NCBI GenBank assembly: GCA_002496955.1
Contig: DALZ01000106.1
Span: 1 to 14,326, forward strand
Source of the DNA: Euryarchaeota archaeon UBA128
Lineage (GTDB): Archaea; Thermoplasmatota; Poseidoniia; Poseidoniales; Poseidoniaceae
DNA length: 14,326 nucleotides
Reading direction: 5' to 3'
The position numbers and the translations under genes are program-made. Shown piece by piece: positions 1 through 8,208 of this stretch (the stretch's first letter is position 1; each line of letters starts with the position of its first letter). Below the pieces are notes generated by a model. It worked only from the letters and a program-made list of their open reading frames with translations. It did no database searches and was not told the origin of the DNA.

Positions 1-29
1 AAGATGATTACTAGAATTTTCATCTTCAT
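1..29 (-). CDS. 5' end of an unidentified gene, cut by the window edge
   Basis: On the minus strand an ATG at 29-27 opens a frame that stays open to the window edge and reads MKMKILVII; a second in-frame ATG lies at 23-21. It begins 25 bases after the stop of the transketolase C-terminal subunit on the same strand, so it may be the third gene of that operon. A start of the form MKILVI (short basic N-terminus, then a hydrophobic beta strand) is common in Rossmann-type enzymes, but nine residues do not allow a function to be given. It could also be a chance ATG in a spacer. Confidence 0.4.
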
Positions 30-54
30 AATATGGCCGATTAGTTACTGTTAT

Positions 55-993
55 TCATTTTTTACGATTTATTGCCCGTTTGGCAGCATCTGCTATGTAA
101 GGTGCAGAAATCTGCATAATCTCCAGCATTTCATCTGCTTGCCCAGATTCACCAAATTTATCTTGCACTCCGACTATCTCTAGTGGCGTTGGGTTATTCG
201 ATGATAGATATTCAGCAGTTGCGCCGCCTAGCCCACCGATTACGCTGTGATCCTCAGCGGTAACTAAAGCCCCACAAGTTGCTACCAGTTCATCGATAAG
301 TGTGGTATCAAGCGGTTTTATGGTATGCATGTCAACCACACTGGCATTGATACCCTCTGCTTTGAGTTGCTCAGCGGCCTTCATGGCTTCTGAGACCATC
401 ACTCCACACGCAATTATGGCAATGTCATTACCTTCAATCAACTTTACTCCTTTGCCGATTTGAATCATTTCTTCTCTACCGTCGTAAAAGACTGGTGTTT
501 TGTTACGTGCAGTACGAGTATACGAAGGGGAATTTATTTTTATTAATTGGTTTGTCAATACTCTCGTGCTTACATCATCACATGGATGTAAAACTACAAC
601 ATTTGGTAGTGTTCTAAATATCGCTAAATCTTCGATTGACTGCGCTGAGGAACCGTCCGTTCCAGTGTGTGTTCCTCCGTGACTGCCGCACAGGTGAACT
701 GCAAGATTGGGTCTGGCAACTCCATTGCGCATTTGTTCAAATGCTCGCTCAGTAAATATCGCAAATGTGCTTGCAAACGGTATATATCCTGATGCAGCAA
801 GTCCAGCAGCGGTCAGCAGCATGTTTTGCTCACCAATTCCGCAGGAAATAGTCCGATGGGGGTACTCTTTTCTGAAATGAAGTGATTTTGTCGATTTGCC
901 CAGATCGGCTTCAAGGACAACCACGCGCTCATTGTTTGCCATGTCCAGCAATGCCTGTCCATAGCCATCCCTAGTTGCTGCCATTCTACTCAT
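55..993 (-). CDS. Transketolase, C-terminal subunit (split archaeal type)
   Basis: This is a 312-residue protein holding the pyrimidine-binding and C-terminal domains of transketolase. With the N-terminal subunit it transfers two-carbon ketol groups between sugar phosphates in the cytoplasm (non-oxidative pentose phosphate pathway). Visible marks are the GIGEQNM segment at about 52-58, whose Glu55 is the expected glutamate that activates thiamine diphosphate, a phenylalanine-rich stretch (ASTFAIFTERAFEQ) after it, and the histidine-rich SHGGTHTGTDG loop. The C-terminal domain follows a GKGVKLIEG-type linker and contains TAEDHSVIGGLGG. The length fits split C-terminal subunits. The ATG at 993 overlaps the upstream stop (ATGA), and GAGGTGAT lies just before it with seven bases between GAGG and ATG, which favours this start over the in-frame ATG three codons later. 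Production is probably translationally coupled to the N-terminal subunit. A DXS-like enzyme is the main alternative, but a two-gene organisation fits transketolase better. Confidence 0.95.
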   Translation of the reverse strand: MSRMAATRDGYGQALLDMANNERVVVLEADLGKSTKSLHFRKEYPHRTISCGIGEQNMLLTAAGLAASGYIPFASTFAIFTERAFEQMRNGVARPNLAVHLCGSHGGTHTGTDGSSAQSIEDLAIFRTLPNVVVLHPCDDVSTRVLTNQLIKINSPSYTRTARNKTPVFYDGREEMIQIGKGVKLIEGNDIAIIACGVMVSEAMKAAEQLKAEGINASVVDMHTIKPLDTTLIDELVATCGALVTAEDHSVIGGLGGATAEYLSSNNPTPLEIVGVQDKFGESGQADEMLEIMQISAPYIADAAKRAINRKK

Positions 994-1817
994 ACAATCA
1001 CCTCGCCCAACTCACGCATTGCGATGTCAAACTGTTCTTGATTCGGTGCTGCACCGTGGAATGATGGGTTATCTTCCATGTATGAAACACCTTTACCTTT
1101 TACAGTGTGCGCGATTAAAATTGTGGGGTTGTCGTTATTACTTACCAGATAATCCAGCCCTTCAACAATTTCATTCATGTCATGTCCATTTATTTCTTTC
1201 ACATCCCAACCAAACGATTTCCATTTAGCCGGAATGTCGAACATACGCATTTGTTCCACACAAAAATCATCATTTTGTATTCGATTGCGATCGAGAATAA
1301 CTTTCAGGTTTCCTAACTCATGATGTTTTGCAGCCATTGCCGCCTCCCAAACACTGCCTTCTTGTATCTCACCATCGCCAAGCATAACAAACACACTGCG
1401 TTTGCTGTTTGACAGACGGGCTGCCACTGCGCACCCCACACCAAATGATAATCCCATTCCCAGCGACCCTGCAGAAAAGTCGACTCCTGGGCACCACTTC
1501 ATGTCTACATGTCCTTGGCATACCCCCCCTAGTACCCGGTAAGATTCTAAGTCATCGTGAGAAATGAACCCCATTTCTGCTAAAATAGCATACATCCCTG
1601 GTGATGCATGGCCTTTGGATAAAATAAATCTGTCACGGTCATGCCAGTCTGGATTTTTAGGGTCTACTCGCAGATAGTTTGCATAAAGAGCACTCATCAA
1701 ATCTATTTCAGACAGTGAACCACCTGGATGGCCTGCTTGTGCTCGGTAAACCATTTTGATAATTTCAATACGACAATTTCTTGCCAATTCCTCAAGTTCT
1801 GAAATAGCCATTGACAT
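990..1817 (-). CDS. Transketolase, N-terminal subunit (thiamine diphosphate-binding, split archaeal type)
   Basis: This 275-residue protein carries the pyrophosphate-binding domain of transketolase and forms the enzyme with the C-terminal subunit encoded next to it. Recognisable elements in order: QAGHPGGSLS at about 27-36, the SKGHASP loop at 67-73 whose His70 belongs to the active site, the GSLGMGLS turn at 117-124, and the thiamine diphosphate/Mg2+ motif from GDGEIQEG (147-154) to Asn178 in DRNRIQ. The usual form of that last segment is DYNRIQ or DNNK, so Arg177 is a small deviation. The ATG at 1817 gives MSMAISELEEL; an ATG two codons in is equally possible, and I see no clear ribosome binding site. 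A 61-base spacer separates it from the OPT gene upstream on the same strand; I found no convincing TATA box there, so the gene may start its own transcript or be read through from the OPT gene. Confidence 0.95.
   Translation of the reverse strand: MSMAISELEELARNCRIEIIKMVYRAQAGHPGGSLSEIDLMSALYANYLRVDPKNPDWHDRDRFILSKGHASPGMYAILAEMGFISHDDLESYRVLGGVCQGHVDMKWCPGVDFSAGSLGMGLSFGVGCAVAARLSNSKRSVFVMLGDGEIQEGSVWEAAMAAKHHELGNLKVILDRNRIQNDDFCVEQMRMFDIPAKWKSFGWDVKEINGHDMNEIVEGLDYLVSNNDNPTILIAHTVKGKGVSYMEDNPSFHGAAPNQEQFDIAMRELGEVIV
997..1004 (-). promoter_or_regulatory. Ribosome binding site of the transketolase C-terminal subunit
   Basis: Read on the minus strand this is GAGGTGAT, a perfect match to the usual archaeal 16S rRNA 3' end complement (AGGAGGTGAT). 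It lies inside the last codons of the N-terminal subunit gene. The GAGG core is seven bases from the ATG at 993, which decides that start. Confidence 0.75.
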
Positions 1818-1878
1818 AATACGACCGGATGTATGTCAATGAAGGCAACCTTTGATGGTTTTGTTTAGATAACAGTCT

Positions 1879-3945
1879 TTATCGTGCCGTTCTAAACATT
1901 ATTAGGACCTTTTTCAATATGTCAATTAGCACTGCAATAAAGTCGCTGATTAAATTACTATTTTTTGGTAATGTGCGGGTTGCCAACCATAAAAATACAA
2001 GCACAAACCAACCAAAGAAGAGCAACGATAGGAAATTATTCAAAACTCCAGTTTTGAAAATCTCAGTCAAATCAATATTCAGAACGATAAGCAACGCAAC
2101 TAAGACCCCAAGGATTGATTCCCCAGCAATGAAACCTGCCCCGATCAAAACGCCTCTATTTTCGACATCCTCTGCTGCTTTAACTGCATCTTTTGACGGC
2201 TTATCCCGCAACTCCCCGTCAACCCTTAGATGAGCACTTCTAAACGCGAAATAAGACATTATGCCGCCAAGCATGATTGGAACAGAAAGTCCGAGTGGCA
2301 AATATATTCCAATAGCTACACTCATAACCGGCATTTTCAACCATATTAGCACGACAGCAATAACAATTCCTAAAATAATCATTTGCACATTGACATCGCC
2401 GACAAATGCACCCCGGACAATATCACCGATTAACTCGGCTTGCGGAGCTAACAAAGCATTATCACAACTCCTAATGTTCTCACTTCCCGCTAAGATGGCC
2501 TGTTCTATTTGACGTTCACACGCCTCCTCAGTTATCCCAAACGCATTGTGAAGTAACTTCAATGTTGGTCCTATTACTAAGGCCCCGGTAATCACACCAA
2601 TTATCTCAGCCGTTTGTTGAATTCTTGGTGTTGCACCAACCATATGTCCAGTTTTGAGGTCTTGCATCACGTCCCCAGCGATTGCAGCCGAGGACGCTAC
2701 AATTGATGCGATTAGCATGGTAGCCAGCATCAAAGTTGGAGTAGATAGACCCAACATTAGGTCGCCAATTATCCAAACTAATGCAACTGTAAACAACAAG
2801 GTTGCGATAGTCATTCCAGAAACTGGAGAGTTTGAGGAACCAACTACTCCAGCTATGTAGCCTGCTACTGCAGCAAAGAAAAATGCAGTCACTGCAAGAA
2901 ACGCTGCACCTGCTAGTGATAAAATTAGGGATCCAGTTTTCCACCAATAAAATAAGAATGTTATAGCAACAATAACCGTACAGAATACAAAGACAAATTT
3001 CATTGGCAGGTCAATTTCAGTCCGCAATAAATTCTCGTCATCAAGCGAATTGGTTTTCAGCGCTTTAGAAATACCCGTAATTATGCTTTTTCTCATGGAC
3101 CAAAGCGTGTAGAGGCCACCAACAACTATGGCGCCAACACCGACAAATCTGATTTGGTTTTTCCAGATGTAGGTGAACTGTTCAACATTGGATTCACCGG
3201 GACCCCATCCATTTATCAGACCATATATTGGAACTAGAATCATAAATCCAAACATGCCTCCCAAGAAAATAAAAGATGCAATCCGAATTCCTACTATGAA
3301 CCCAACTGACAACAATGCTACTGATAGATCCATGCCGGCGTAAATTTTGGTGCCTAGGAAATTTGCTGCTCCCTCAACCTTGTGATGCGTTGCTTGAAAC
3401 CCTTTTACCATTAGGCCGTAAATGGCGCCAATACCCAAAGCGTATACAATCGCTTGAGAACCCTCTCCACCTTCTTCTCCAGCCACCAATACCTCACGAC
3501 ACGCCACTCCCTCAGGGTATGGTAAAGCCTCTTCGACAATGAATAATCTACGTAGTGCAATAGTAAACATCGTACCCATGAGCCCACCAAGCAGTGCGAT
3601 AATCGTGGTTTCAAGTAACTTAATATCATCCCACAAGTTAGGAATAACCAACAATGCTGGAACGGTGAAAATAACTCCAGCCGCTAGGGACTCGCCAGCA
3701 CTCGCCATGGTTTGGACAGCATTGTTCTCAAGAATTGTGACATTTTTAAATAGTGACCGCAAGATAATCATCGACATAACCGCAGCAGGAATGCTTGCTG
3801 ATACGGTCATACCTGCGTAAAGCCCCAGGTATGCATTTGCGGCAGTCATCAATATGCCCAATAGTATTCCAACAACAATTACCCTGACGGTCAGTTCGAG
3901 CGGTGATTCGCTGGCTGGAATATACGGCTCGCCATGCTCTGCCAT
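1879..3945 (-). CDS. OPT-family transporter (oligopeptide or metal-chelate uptake)
   Basis: This is a 688-residue polytopic membrane protein of the OPT (oligopeptide transporter) family, secondary transporters that take up small peptides or peptide- and siderophore-like metal complexes. After a short hydrophilic N-terminus comes the family signature: NAYLGLYAGMTVSASIPAAV near residues 38-57, followed by ENNAVQTMASAGESLAAG near 72-90. Later marks are the SSNSPVSGMT segment near 373-382, the APQAELI segment, and the C-terminal GVLIGAGFIAGESILGVLV. I estimate 14 or more membrane segments. A polar loop before APQAELI carries two cysteines (476 and 494) and appears longer than I expect for the family. 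The gene diverges from the P-type ATPase gene across 110 bases, which hints at shared regulation. Substrate cannot be told from sequence; peptides would suit a protein-degrading marine heterotroph. Confidence 0.93.
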   Translation of the reverse strand: MAEHGEPYIPASESPLELTVRVIVVGILLGILMTAANAYLGLYAGMTVSASIPAAVMSMIILRSLFKNVTILENNAVQTMASAGESLAAGVIFTVPALLVIPNLWDDIKLLETTIIALLGGLMGTMFTIALRRLFIVEEALPYPEGVACREVLVAGEEGGEGSQAIVYALGIGAIYGLMVKGFQATHHKVEGAANFLGTKIYAGMDLSVALLSVGFIVGIRIASFIFLGGMFGFMILVPIYGLINGWGPGESNVEQFTYIWKNQIRFVGVGAIVVGGLYTLWSMRKSIITGISKALKTNSLDDENLLRTEIDLPMKFVFVFCTVIVAITFLFYWWKTGSLILSLAGAAFLAVTAFFFAAVAGYIAGVVGSSNSPVSGMTIATLLFTVALVWIIGDLMLGLSTPTLMLATMLIASIVASSAAIAGDVMQDLKTGHMVGATPRIQQTAEIIGVITGALVIGPTLKLLHNAFGITEEACERQIEQAILAGSENIRSCDNALLAPQAELIGDIVRGAFVGDVNVQMIILGIVIAVVLIWLKMPVMSVAIGIYLPLGLSVPIMLGGIMSYFAFRSAHLRVDGELRDKPSKDAVKAAEDVENRGVLIGAGFIAGESILGVLVALLIVLNIDLTEIFKTGVLNNFLSLLFFGWFVLVFLWLATRTLPKNSNLISDFIAVLIDILKKVLIMFRTAR

Positions 3946-4055
3946 AGTTCATCCAATCAATTCTAATTGTTGAAAACATCGCAAAAATTCTTTTGGGAAT
4001 ACCACCACCACAATCATAAATCGATTAGGCATCGTTAGTCTACCGGTCGTTCCAC
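3946..4055. promoter_or_regulatory. Divergent promoter region between the OPT and P-type ATPase genes
   Basis: These 110 bases separate two divergently transcribed transporter genes and must hold both promoters. A TATA-like ATAAAT lies at 4016-4021, about 37 bases before the ATPase ATG, which would give a short leader of about ten bases. For the OPT direction I see only weak AT-rich candidates around 3961-3990. No clear operator dyad was found by eye. Confidence 0.4.
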
Positions 4056-6947
4056 ATGGATGATAATTGGCATCAATTAAGTTCTGTAGATGTTATGGTA
4101 GATTTAGATGTCAATGACTCTGGATTATCTGATCATGAGGTAGTCAGCAGGCGGGAAAAATACGGCGAAAATAAACTTGCTGAGCCAGAGCGCGTGCCTG
4201 GATGGAAAAGGTTCCTATCACAGTATAATGATCCGTTAAATTATTTGCTGATTGGTGCTGCAATCGTGGCTCTATTAATTCATCCAGATGAGCCTGGTGA
4301 TGCAATATTTATCTTCATGGTGTTGACCGCAAACGCATATTTTGGATATTGGCAGGAGGGTCAAGCCGAACAAGCAATGGAATCTCTGAAGCAGATGTCA
4401 GTCTCTCAATGCGTTGTTGTGCGCAATGACATTGATGTTGAAATTGCAACCTCTAAGCTAGTCCCGGGAGACATTGTCAATTTGTATGAAGGTTTGAACG
4501 TACCTGCAGACATAAGAGTCCTCGAATCCTATCAATGTAGGATTGACGAATCTGCACTAACTGGTGAATCGTTAACAATAGAGAAAACCTCTCAATCCTT
4601 GCCCCAGGACACACTACTTGCTGACAGAAAAAATATGGCATTTATGGGTACTTGTGTCGCTTCCGGGAGGGCAGTTGGTGTTGTTGTGTCGACAGGTATG
4701 CGCACGCAACTCGGAAAAATTGCCAGTGATATTGCTAGTTCTGATACTCCGAAAACGCCCCTAGAATTGAAATTAGAATCATTGGGTAAATTTCTTGGGT
4801 TCATTGCACTGATTGTTGCTGTGCTCTTAGTTTCCATTGAAATGATTATTGCTTATGGAAATCCAGACATTGATATCTGGGAGGCTGCAGTCGACCAGTT
4901 TATTATAGCAATCGCAATATTTGTCGCTATTGTTCCAGAAGGTCTACCGATAATATTAGTAATAACTCTAGCGTTAGGTATGCGAAATATGGCTCGACAT
5001 AAGGCGATAATTCGAAGGATGAAGGCTGTTGAAACCCTTGGCTCAACAACAGTGATTTGTTCAGACAAAACCGGAACACTCACTAAAAATCAGATGACTG
5101 CCCGTCAGATTTCAACAACCGAGGGAACGTTCCAGATAACCGGTGAGGGTTTCAAACCAAAAGGAGAGATATTATTTGAGGGTCAACATTTGGGTGATGA
5201 CGATTTGTCGAGACATCAAAATGATCTGGGTTTTAGACTTGCCGCAGCGTGCTTGAGTTTGTGTCACAATTCTCAAATTAGTAAGATTGACGGTAAGTGG
5301 GAGGCACTTGGCGACCCAACAGATTCAGCCTGTGCGGTCGCAGGTTGGAAGATTAATGGTGACGTACAAAAATTCGCTCAACGTCATAGTCGTCTCCACG
5401 AATTCTTCTTTGATACAAAACGGAAAAGAATGTCTGTCGTTCATGAGTATGAGGGAGATAGGTGGGTGTTTTCCAAAGGTGGGGCAGGCGGGTACATCGA
5501 TTTGGTTGAGTGGAAAGTCTCAGGGGACGAAATCGTTCCAATTGAGCCGGAAGATTTTGACAAAGCTGAAGCAGCTAACAAAGATATGGCAGGTAAAGCA
5601 ATGCGTGTATTAGCATTGTGTGCCCGACAGTTAGACGATGACGAAGATTTATATGACATGGAAAAAATAGAATCAGGATTAATATTCCTTGGTTTGATAG
5701 GTATAATGGACCCACCAAGGCCTGAGGTCAAGGATGCAATTGAAATATGTCAAAATGCAGGTATTAAAGTTAAAATGATTACTGGTGATCAACAGTTCAC
5801 TGCTTCTGCAATAGGTAAAGAATTAGGCATAACGGACGGCGGTATACCAGCAGTTAACGGAGGCGCAATATCCAAATTTTCTGACGCTGAAATGGATGAA
5901 GCTGCGACTAATTCAACAATATTCTCAAGAGTGACACCTGACCAAAAAATGCGCATAGTTAGTTCGCTTCAAAATCAAGGTGAAATCGTTGCAATGACGG
6001 GCGACGGTGTAAATGACGCACCGGCATTATCGAGAGCCAATATAGGTATAGCAATGGGAATTTCGGGTACTGATGTCGCCAAAGATGCTGCTGATATGGT
6101 GTTGCAGGATGACAATTTTGCAAATATTGTTAACGCTGTGGAGGAGGGCAGGAAAATATACCAAAACATACGCAATTTCGTGCGTTATCAAGTTTCCACA
6201 AATGTTGCCGCAGTTTCTCTTATTGTTATATCGACCTTAATATTTGGTTGGAACTTACCACTCACTGCGACTCAAATCTTGGTAATTAATATCTTGATGG
6301 ATGGGCCACCTGCCGTTGCTCTTGGTGTCGAGAAAAAGCACGGTAATGTCATGAACAGACCGCCTCGTCCGGTAGACGAGGGTCTTCCCAATAAAAACGA
6401 CATATGGCTCATATTCTACCTTGGCGCTGTGATGGTAGCTGGAACCTTACTGGTGTTCTTCCTTGCTGGTGGAGGGTTGGAAACCTGTGCTGGATTGCCA
6501 TTGTCGGATGGATCAAATCTCCCGTTCGACCCAGCGGAGTGTGAGGCTGGGGTAGCATCAGAAATATCAGCATGGGAGGATTATGCAGATGAGCGGTTTA
6601 TCCATGCACAGACTATGACATTGTCGGTATTTATTATGTTCCAACTTTTCAATGTGATGAACTGTCGGTCGCAAGAGGAGAGTATTTTCTCTTTAGGTGT
6701 ATTTTCGAACAGAGCGATTAATGTCGCTTTTTTGGCATCATTGGCTTTGTTAATGTTCTTCGTTCAATTAGCTAACGTCACAATTCCTTTGATTGATTTA
6801 AAAATTGGTAGTCTGTTATCAACAAGGGTGTTGTCTCTTAATGATTGGATGATTATTATGGCAGTCGCTGTGTTGGTTGTCCTAATTGAGGAATTCAGGA
6901 AATTTATAGTCAATTCTAAGGTGTTTGCAATAAGCAATGTTCGTTGA
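4056..6947 (+). CDS. P-type cation-transporting ATPase, P2A, SPCA/PMR1-like (Ca2+ or Mn2+)
   Basis: This 963-residue pump has all P-type ATPase landmarks: TGES of the actuator domain at 169-172, PEGLP in the fourth membrane helix at 294-298, the phosphorylated Asp337 in DKTGTLT, TGD at 576-578 and the hinge TGDGVND at 648-654. Helix 6 reads NILMDGPPA, with Asn745 and Asp749 four residues apart as in Ca2+ site II of SERCA. In helix 5 the position matching the site I glutamate of SERCA is Ala719, three residues after Asn716. The MDGPPA and STNVAAVSL strings resemble the secretory-pathway Ca2+/Mn2+ pumps, which bind one ion. The likely role is export of Ca2+ or Mn2+ from the cytoplasm. A long acidic outer loop near 808-845 carries Cys811 and Cys829. 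The start at 4056 gives the usual N-terminal cation-ATPase domain; no ribosome binding site is evident, suggesting a very short leader. A Na+-ATPase is possible but less likely. Confidence 0.93.
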   Translation: MDDNWHQLSSVDVMVDLDVNDSGLSDHEVVSRREKYGENKLAEPERVPGWKRFLSQYNDPLNYLLIGAAIVALLIHPDEPGDAIFIFMVLTANAYFGYWQEGQAEQAMESLKQMSVSQCVVVRNDIDVEIATSKLVPGDIVNLYEGLNVPADIRVLESYQCRIDESALTGESLTIEKTSQSLPQDTLLADRKNMAFMGTCVASGRAVGVVVSTGMRTQLGKIASDIASSDTPKTPLELKLESLGKFLGFIALIVAVLLVSIEMIIAYGNPDIDIWEAAVDQFIIAIAIFVAIVPEGLPIILVITLALGMRNMARHKAIIRRMKAVETLGSTTVICSDKTGTLTKNQMTARQISTTEGTFQITGEGFKPKGEILFEGQHLGDDDLSRHQNDLGFRLAAACLSLCHNSQISKIDGKWEALGDPTDSACAVAGWKINGDVQKFAQRHSRLHEFFFDTKRKRMSVVHEYEGDRWVFSKGGAGGYIDLVEWKVSGDEIVPIEPEDFDKAEAANKDMAGKAMRVLALCARQLDDDEDLYDMEKIESGLIFLGLIGIMDPPRPEVKDAIEICQNAGIKVKMITGDQQFTASAIGKELGITDGGIPAVNGGAISKFSDAEMDEAATNSTIFSRVTPDQKMRIVSSLQNQGEIVAMTGDGVNDAPALSRANIGIAMGISGTDVAKDAADMVLQDDNFANIVNAVEEGRKIYQNIRNFVRYQVSTNVAAVSLIVISTLIFGWNLPLTATQILVINILMDGPPAVALGVEKKHGNVMNRPPRPVDEGLPNKNDIWLIFYLGAVMVAGTLLVFFLAGGGLETCAGLPLSDGSNLPFDPAECEAGVASEISAWEDYADERFIHAQTMTLSVFIMFQLFNVMNCRSQEESIFSLGVFSNRAINVAFLASLALLMFFVQLANVTIPLIDLKIGSLLSTRVLSLNDWMIIMAVAVLVVLIEEFRKFIVNSKVFAISNVR

Positions 6948-6955
6948 AAATACTA

Positions 6956-6966
6956 CATATATATTT
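6956..6966 (+). promoter_or_regulatory. TATA box of the mqnE-mqnA operon
   Basis: CATATATATTT lies in the 43-base spacer after the ATPase stop, with its centre about 30 bases before the ATG at 6991. That spacing is what an archaeal TBP site needs for a transcript starting at or next to the start codon. It supports a leaderless mqnE mRNA and argues against the upstream ATG at 6937, which lies before the TATA box. Confidence 0.65.
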
Positions 6967-6990
6967 GAAGGTTGGCACCGAGCATACTAC

Positions 6991-8199
6991 ATGACCGATT
7001 GGAAGTCCACCCTCATCACCGCGGGCTGTGACGAAAATTGGTCTGAAAATTTAAGGAATTCTCTAGCAGAAAAAGATTGGAGCCCCAGTCTTCTCCCTAT
7101 TGTAAGCAAGTTGTCACTGGGGGAGCGCCTGTCAATAGACGATGGGCATGTCCTTTACTCCCATCCAAATTTAAACGAGATCGGGCAGTTGGCAAATTTG
7201 GTGAAACTTGCGCGTTACGACACCAAAGTTTTCTTCAATTCAAATGTTCACATCAACCAAACAAATATTTGCGTATTAGCGTGCAAATTCTGTGCATTCA
7301 GACGAAGTAAACGTCAATCAGATGCTTATGAGTTATCACTGGATAATTACCTGCTTGAGATGGATAAATACGCCAACCTTGTTGACGAAATTCACTCTGT
7401 TGGTGGTCTACACCCCGATTGGCGAATTGAACACTATGAACAATTAATTACAGCCGCCAAGGATAGATATCCAAACATTGCCATAAAAGCACTTACTGCT
7501 GTTGAAATCAAGCATTTGTCTAAACAGAGCGATATCAGTTACAGTCAAACCTTACGTCGATTAAAAGCAGCCGGACTAGACAGTTTACCTGGTGGGGGTG
7601 CCGAGATACTAAACGATGATGTAAGGGCAGTAATTTGCTATGGAAAAGAAAGTTCTGATGAGTATTTGGAAATCCATCGCCAGGCACATTCAATTGGTAT
7701 ACCTTCCAACTGTACTATGTTATTTGGAACCATAGAAACCATCCATGACCGATTAATTCACATGGACAAACTCCGTAACTTGGCAGACGAATATGGTCTA
7801 TTCCAATGTTTTGTCCCTTACCCTTTCTTACCAGACTCTACAAGGCTTCCAGAAGCTCAACTCGCAACATCAAATGAGATTCTGCGAACCATAGCAGTTT
7901 CACGTTTGATGCTAGATTCTATTCCTCATATCAAGGCTTATAGGATGAATATCGGTGATGAAGTAGCAGAACTAGCACTCAATTTTGGCGCCGATGATAT
8001 TGATGGCACTGTGCGTCAAGAGTCAATTATGCATCTTGCAGGTGCTGATTCAAGCCTAAATTATGATATCTATCAAATGGCTAAACTAGTCAAGGATGCA
8101 GGATTTGTTCCTATTAAGCGGAATACAACATACACAAACTTTTCCGAGGTGGATGCCAAGCCACCTAAGAGAGCTAGAAGATTGAACGTTATAGCGTGA
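6991..8199 (+). CDS. mqnE: Aminofutalosine synthase MqnE (radical SAM, menaquinone biosynthesis)
   Basis: MqnE is a cytoplasmic radical SAM enzyme that joins the adenosyl group of S-adenosylmethionine to 3-[(1-carboxyvinyl)oxy]benzoate, giving aminodeoxyfutalosine in the futalosine route to menaquinone. From the ATG at 6991 the protein has 402 residues. The cluster-binding CxxxCxxC is Cys94, Cys98 and Cys101 in CVLACKFCAFR. Later landmarks are HSVGGLHPDW, KALTAVEIKH, the glycine-rich GLDSLPGGGAEIL and ADDIDGTVRQE. The ADDIDGT and HSVGGLHP forms, and MqnA encoded directly downstream, point to MqnE rather than its paralogue MqnC, which acts later in the same pathway; the INQTNICVLAC start of the core is compatible with either. 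An in-frame ATG at 6937 would add 18 residues, overlap the ATPase gene and lie upstream of the TATA box, so I reject it. mqnA follows after nine bases. Confidence 0.9.
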   Translation: MTDWKSTLITAGCDENWSENLRNSLAEKDWSPSLLPIVSKLSLGERLSIDDGHVLYSHPNLNEIGQLANLVKLARYDTKVFFNSNVHINQTNICVLACKFCAFRRSKRQSDAYELSLDNYLLEMDKYANLVDEIHSVGGLHPDWRIEHYEQLITAAKDRYPNIAIKALTAVEIKHLSKQSDISYSQTLRRLKAAGLDSLPGGGAEILNDDVRAVICYGKESSDEYLEIHRQAHSIGIPSNCTMLFGTIETIHDRLIHMDKLRNLADEYGLFQCFVPYPFLPDSTRLPEAQLATSNEILRTIAVSRLMLDSIPHIKAYRMNIGDEVAELALNFGADDIDGTVRQESIMHLAGADSSLNYDIYQMAKLVKDAGFVPIKRNTTYTNFSEVDAKPPKRARRLNVIA

Positions 8200-8202
8200 G
8201 GG
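8198..8202 (+). promoter_or_regulatory. Ribosome binding site of mqnA
   Basis: GAGGG overlaps the mqnE stop codon; the GAGG core is seven bases before the ATG at 8209. It fixes the mqnA start and supports mqnE-mqnA co-transcription. Confidence 0.6.
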
Positions 8203-8208
8203 AAAAAG

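Noticed and set aside
1919..3820. Several plus-strand frames of 68-104 residues opposite the OPT gene
   Set aside because: They are antisense shadows of membrane-helix codons, low in complexity, with no start signals or family resemblance.
5287..5613. 108-residue frame within the ATPase gene on the plus strand
   Set aside because: It is an out-of-frame shadow of the nucleotide-binding domain of a well-supported gene and has no recognisable domain or start signal.
6937..6990. Upstream in-frame start of mqnE at 6937, overlapping the ATPase gene
   Set aside because: A TATA box at 6956-6966 lies between it and the ATG at 6991, and the extra 18 residues match nothing in the family.
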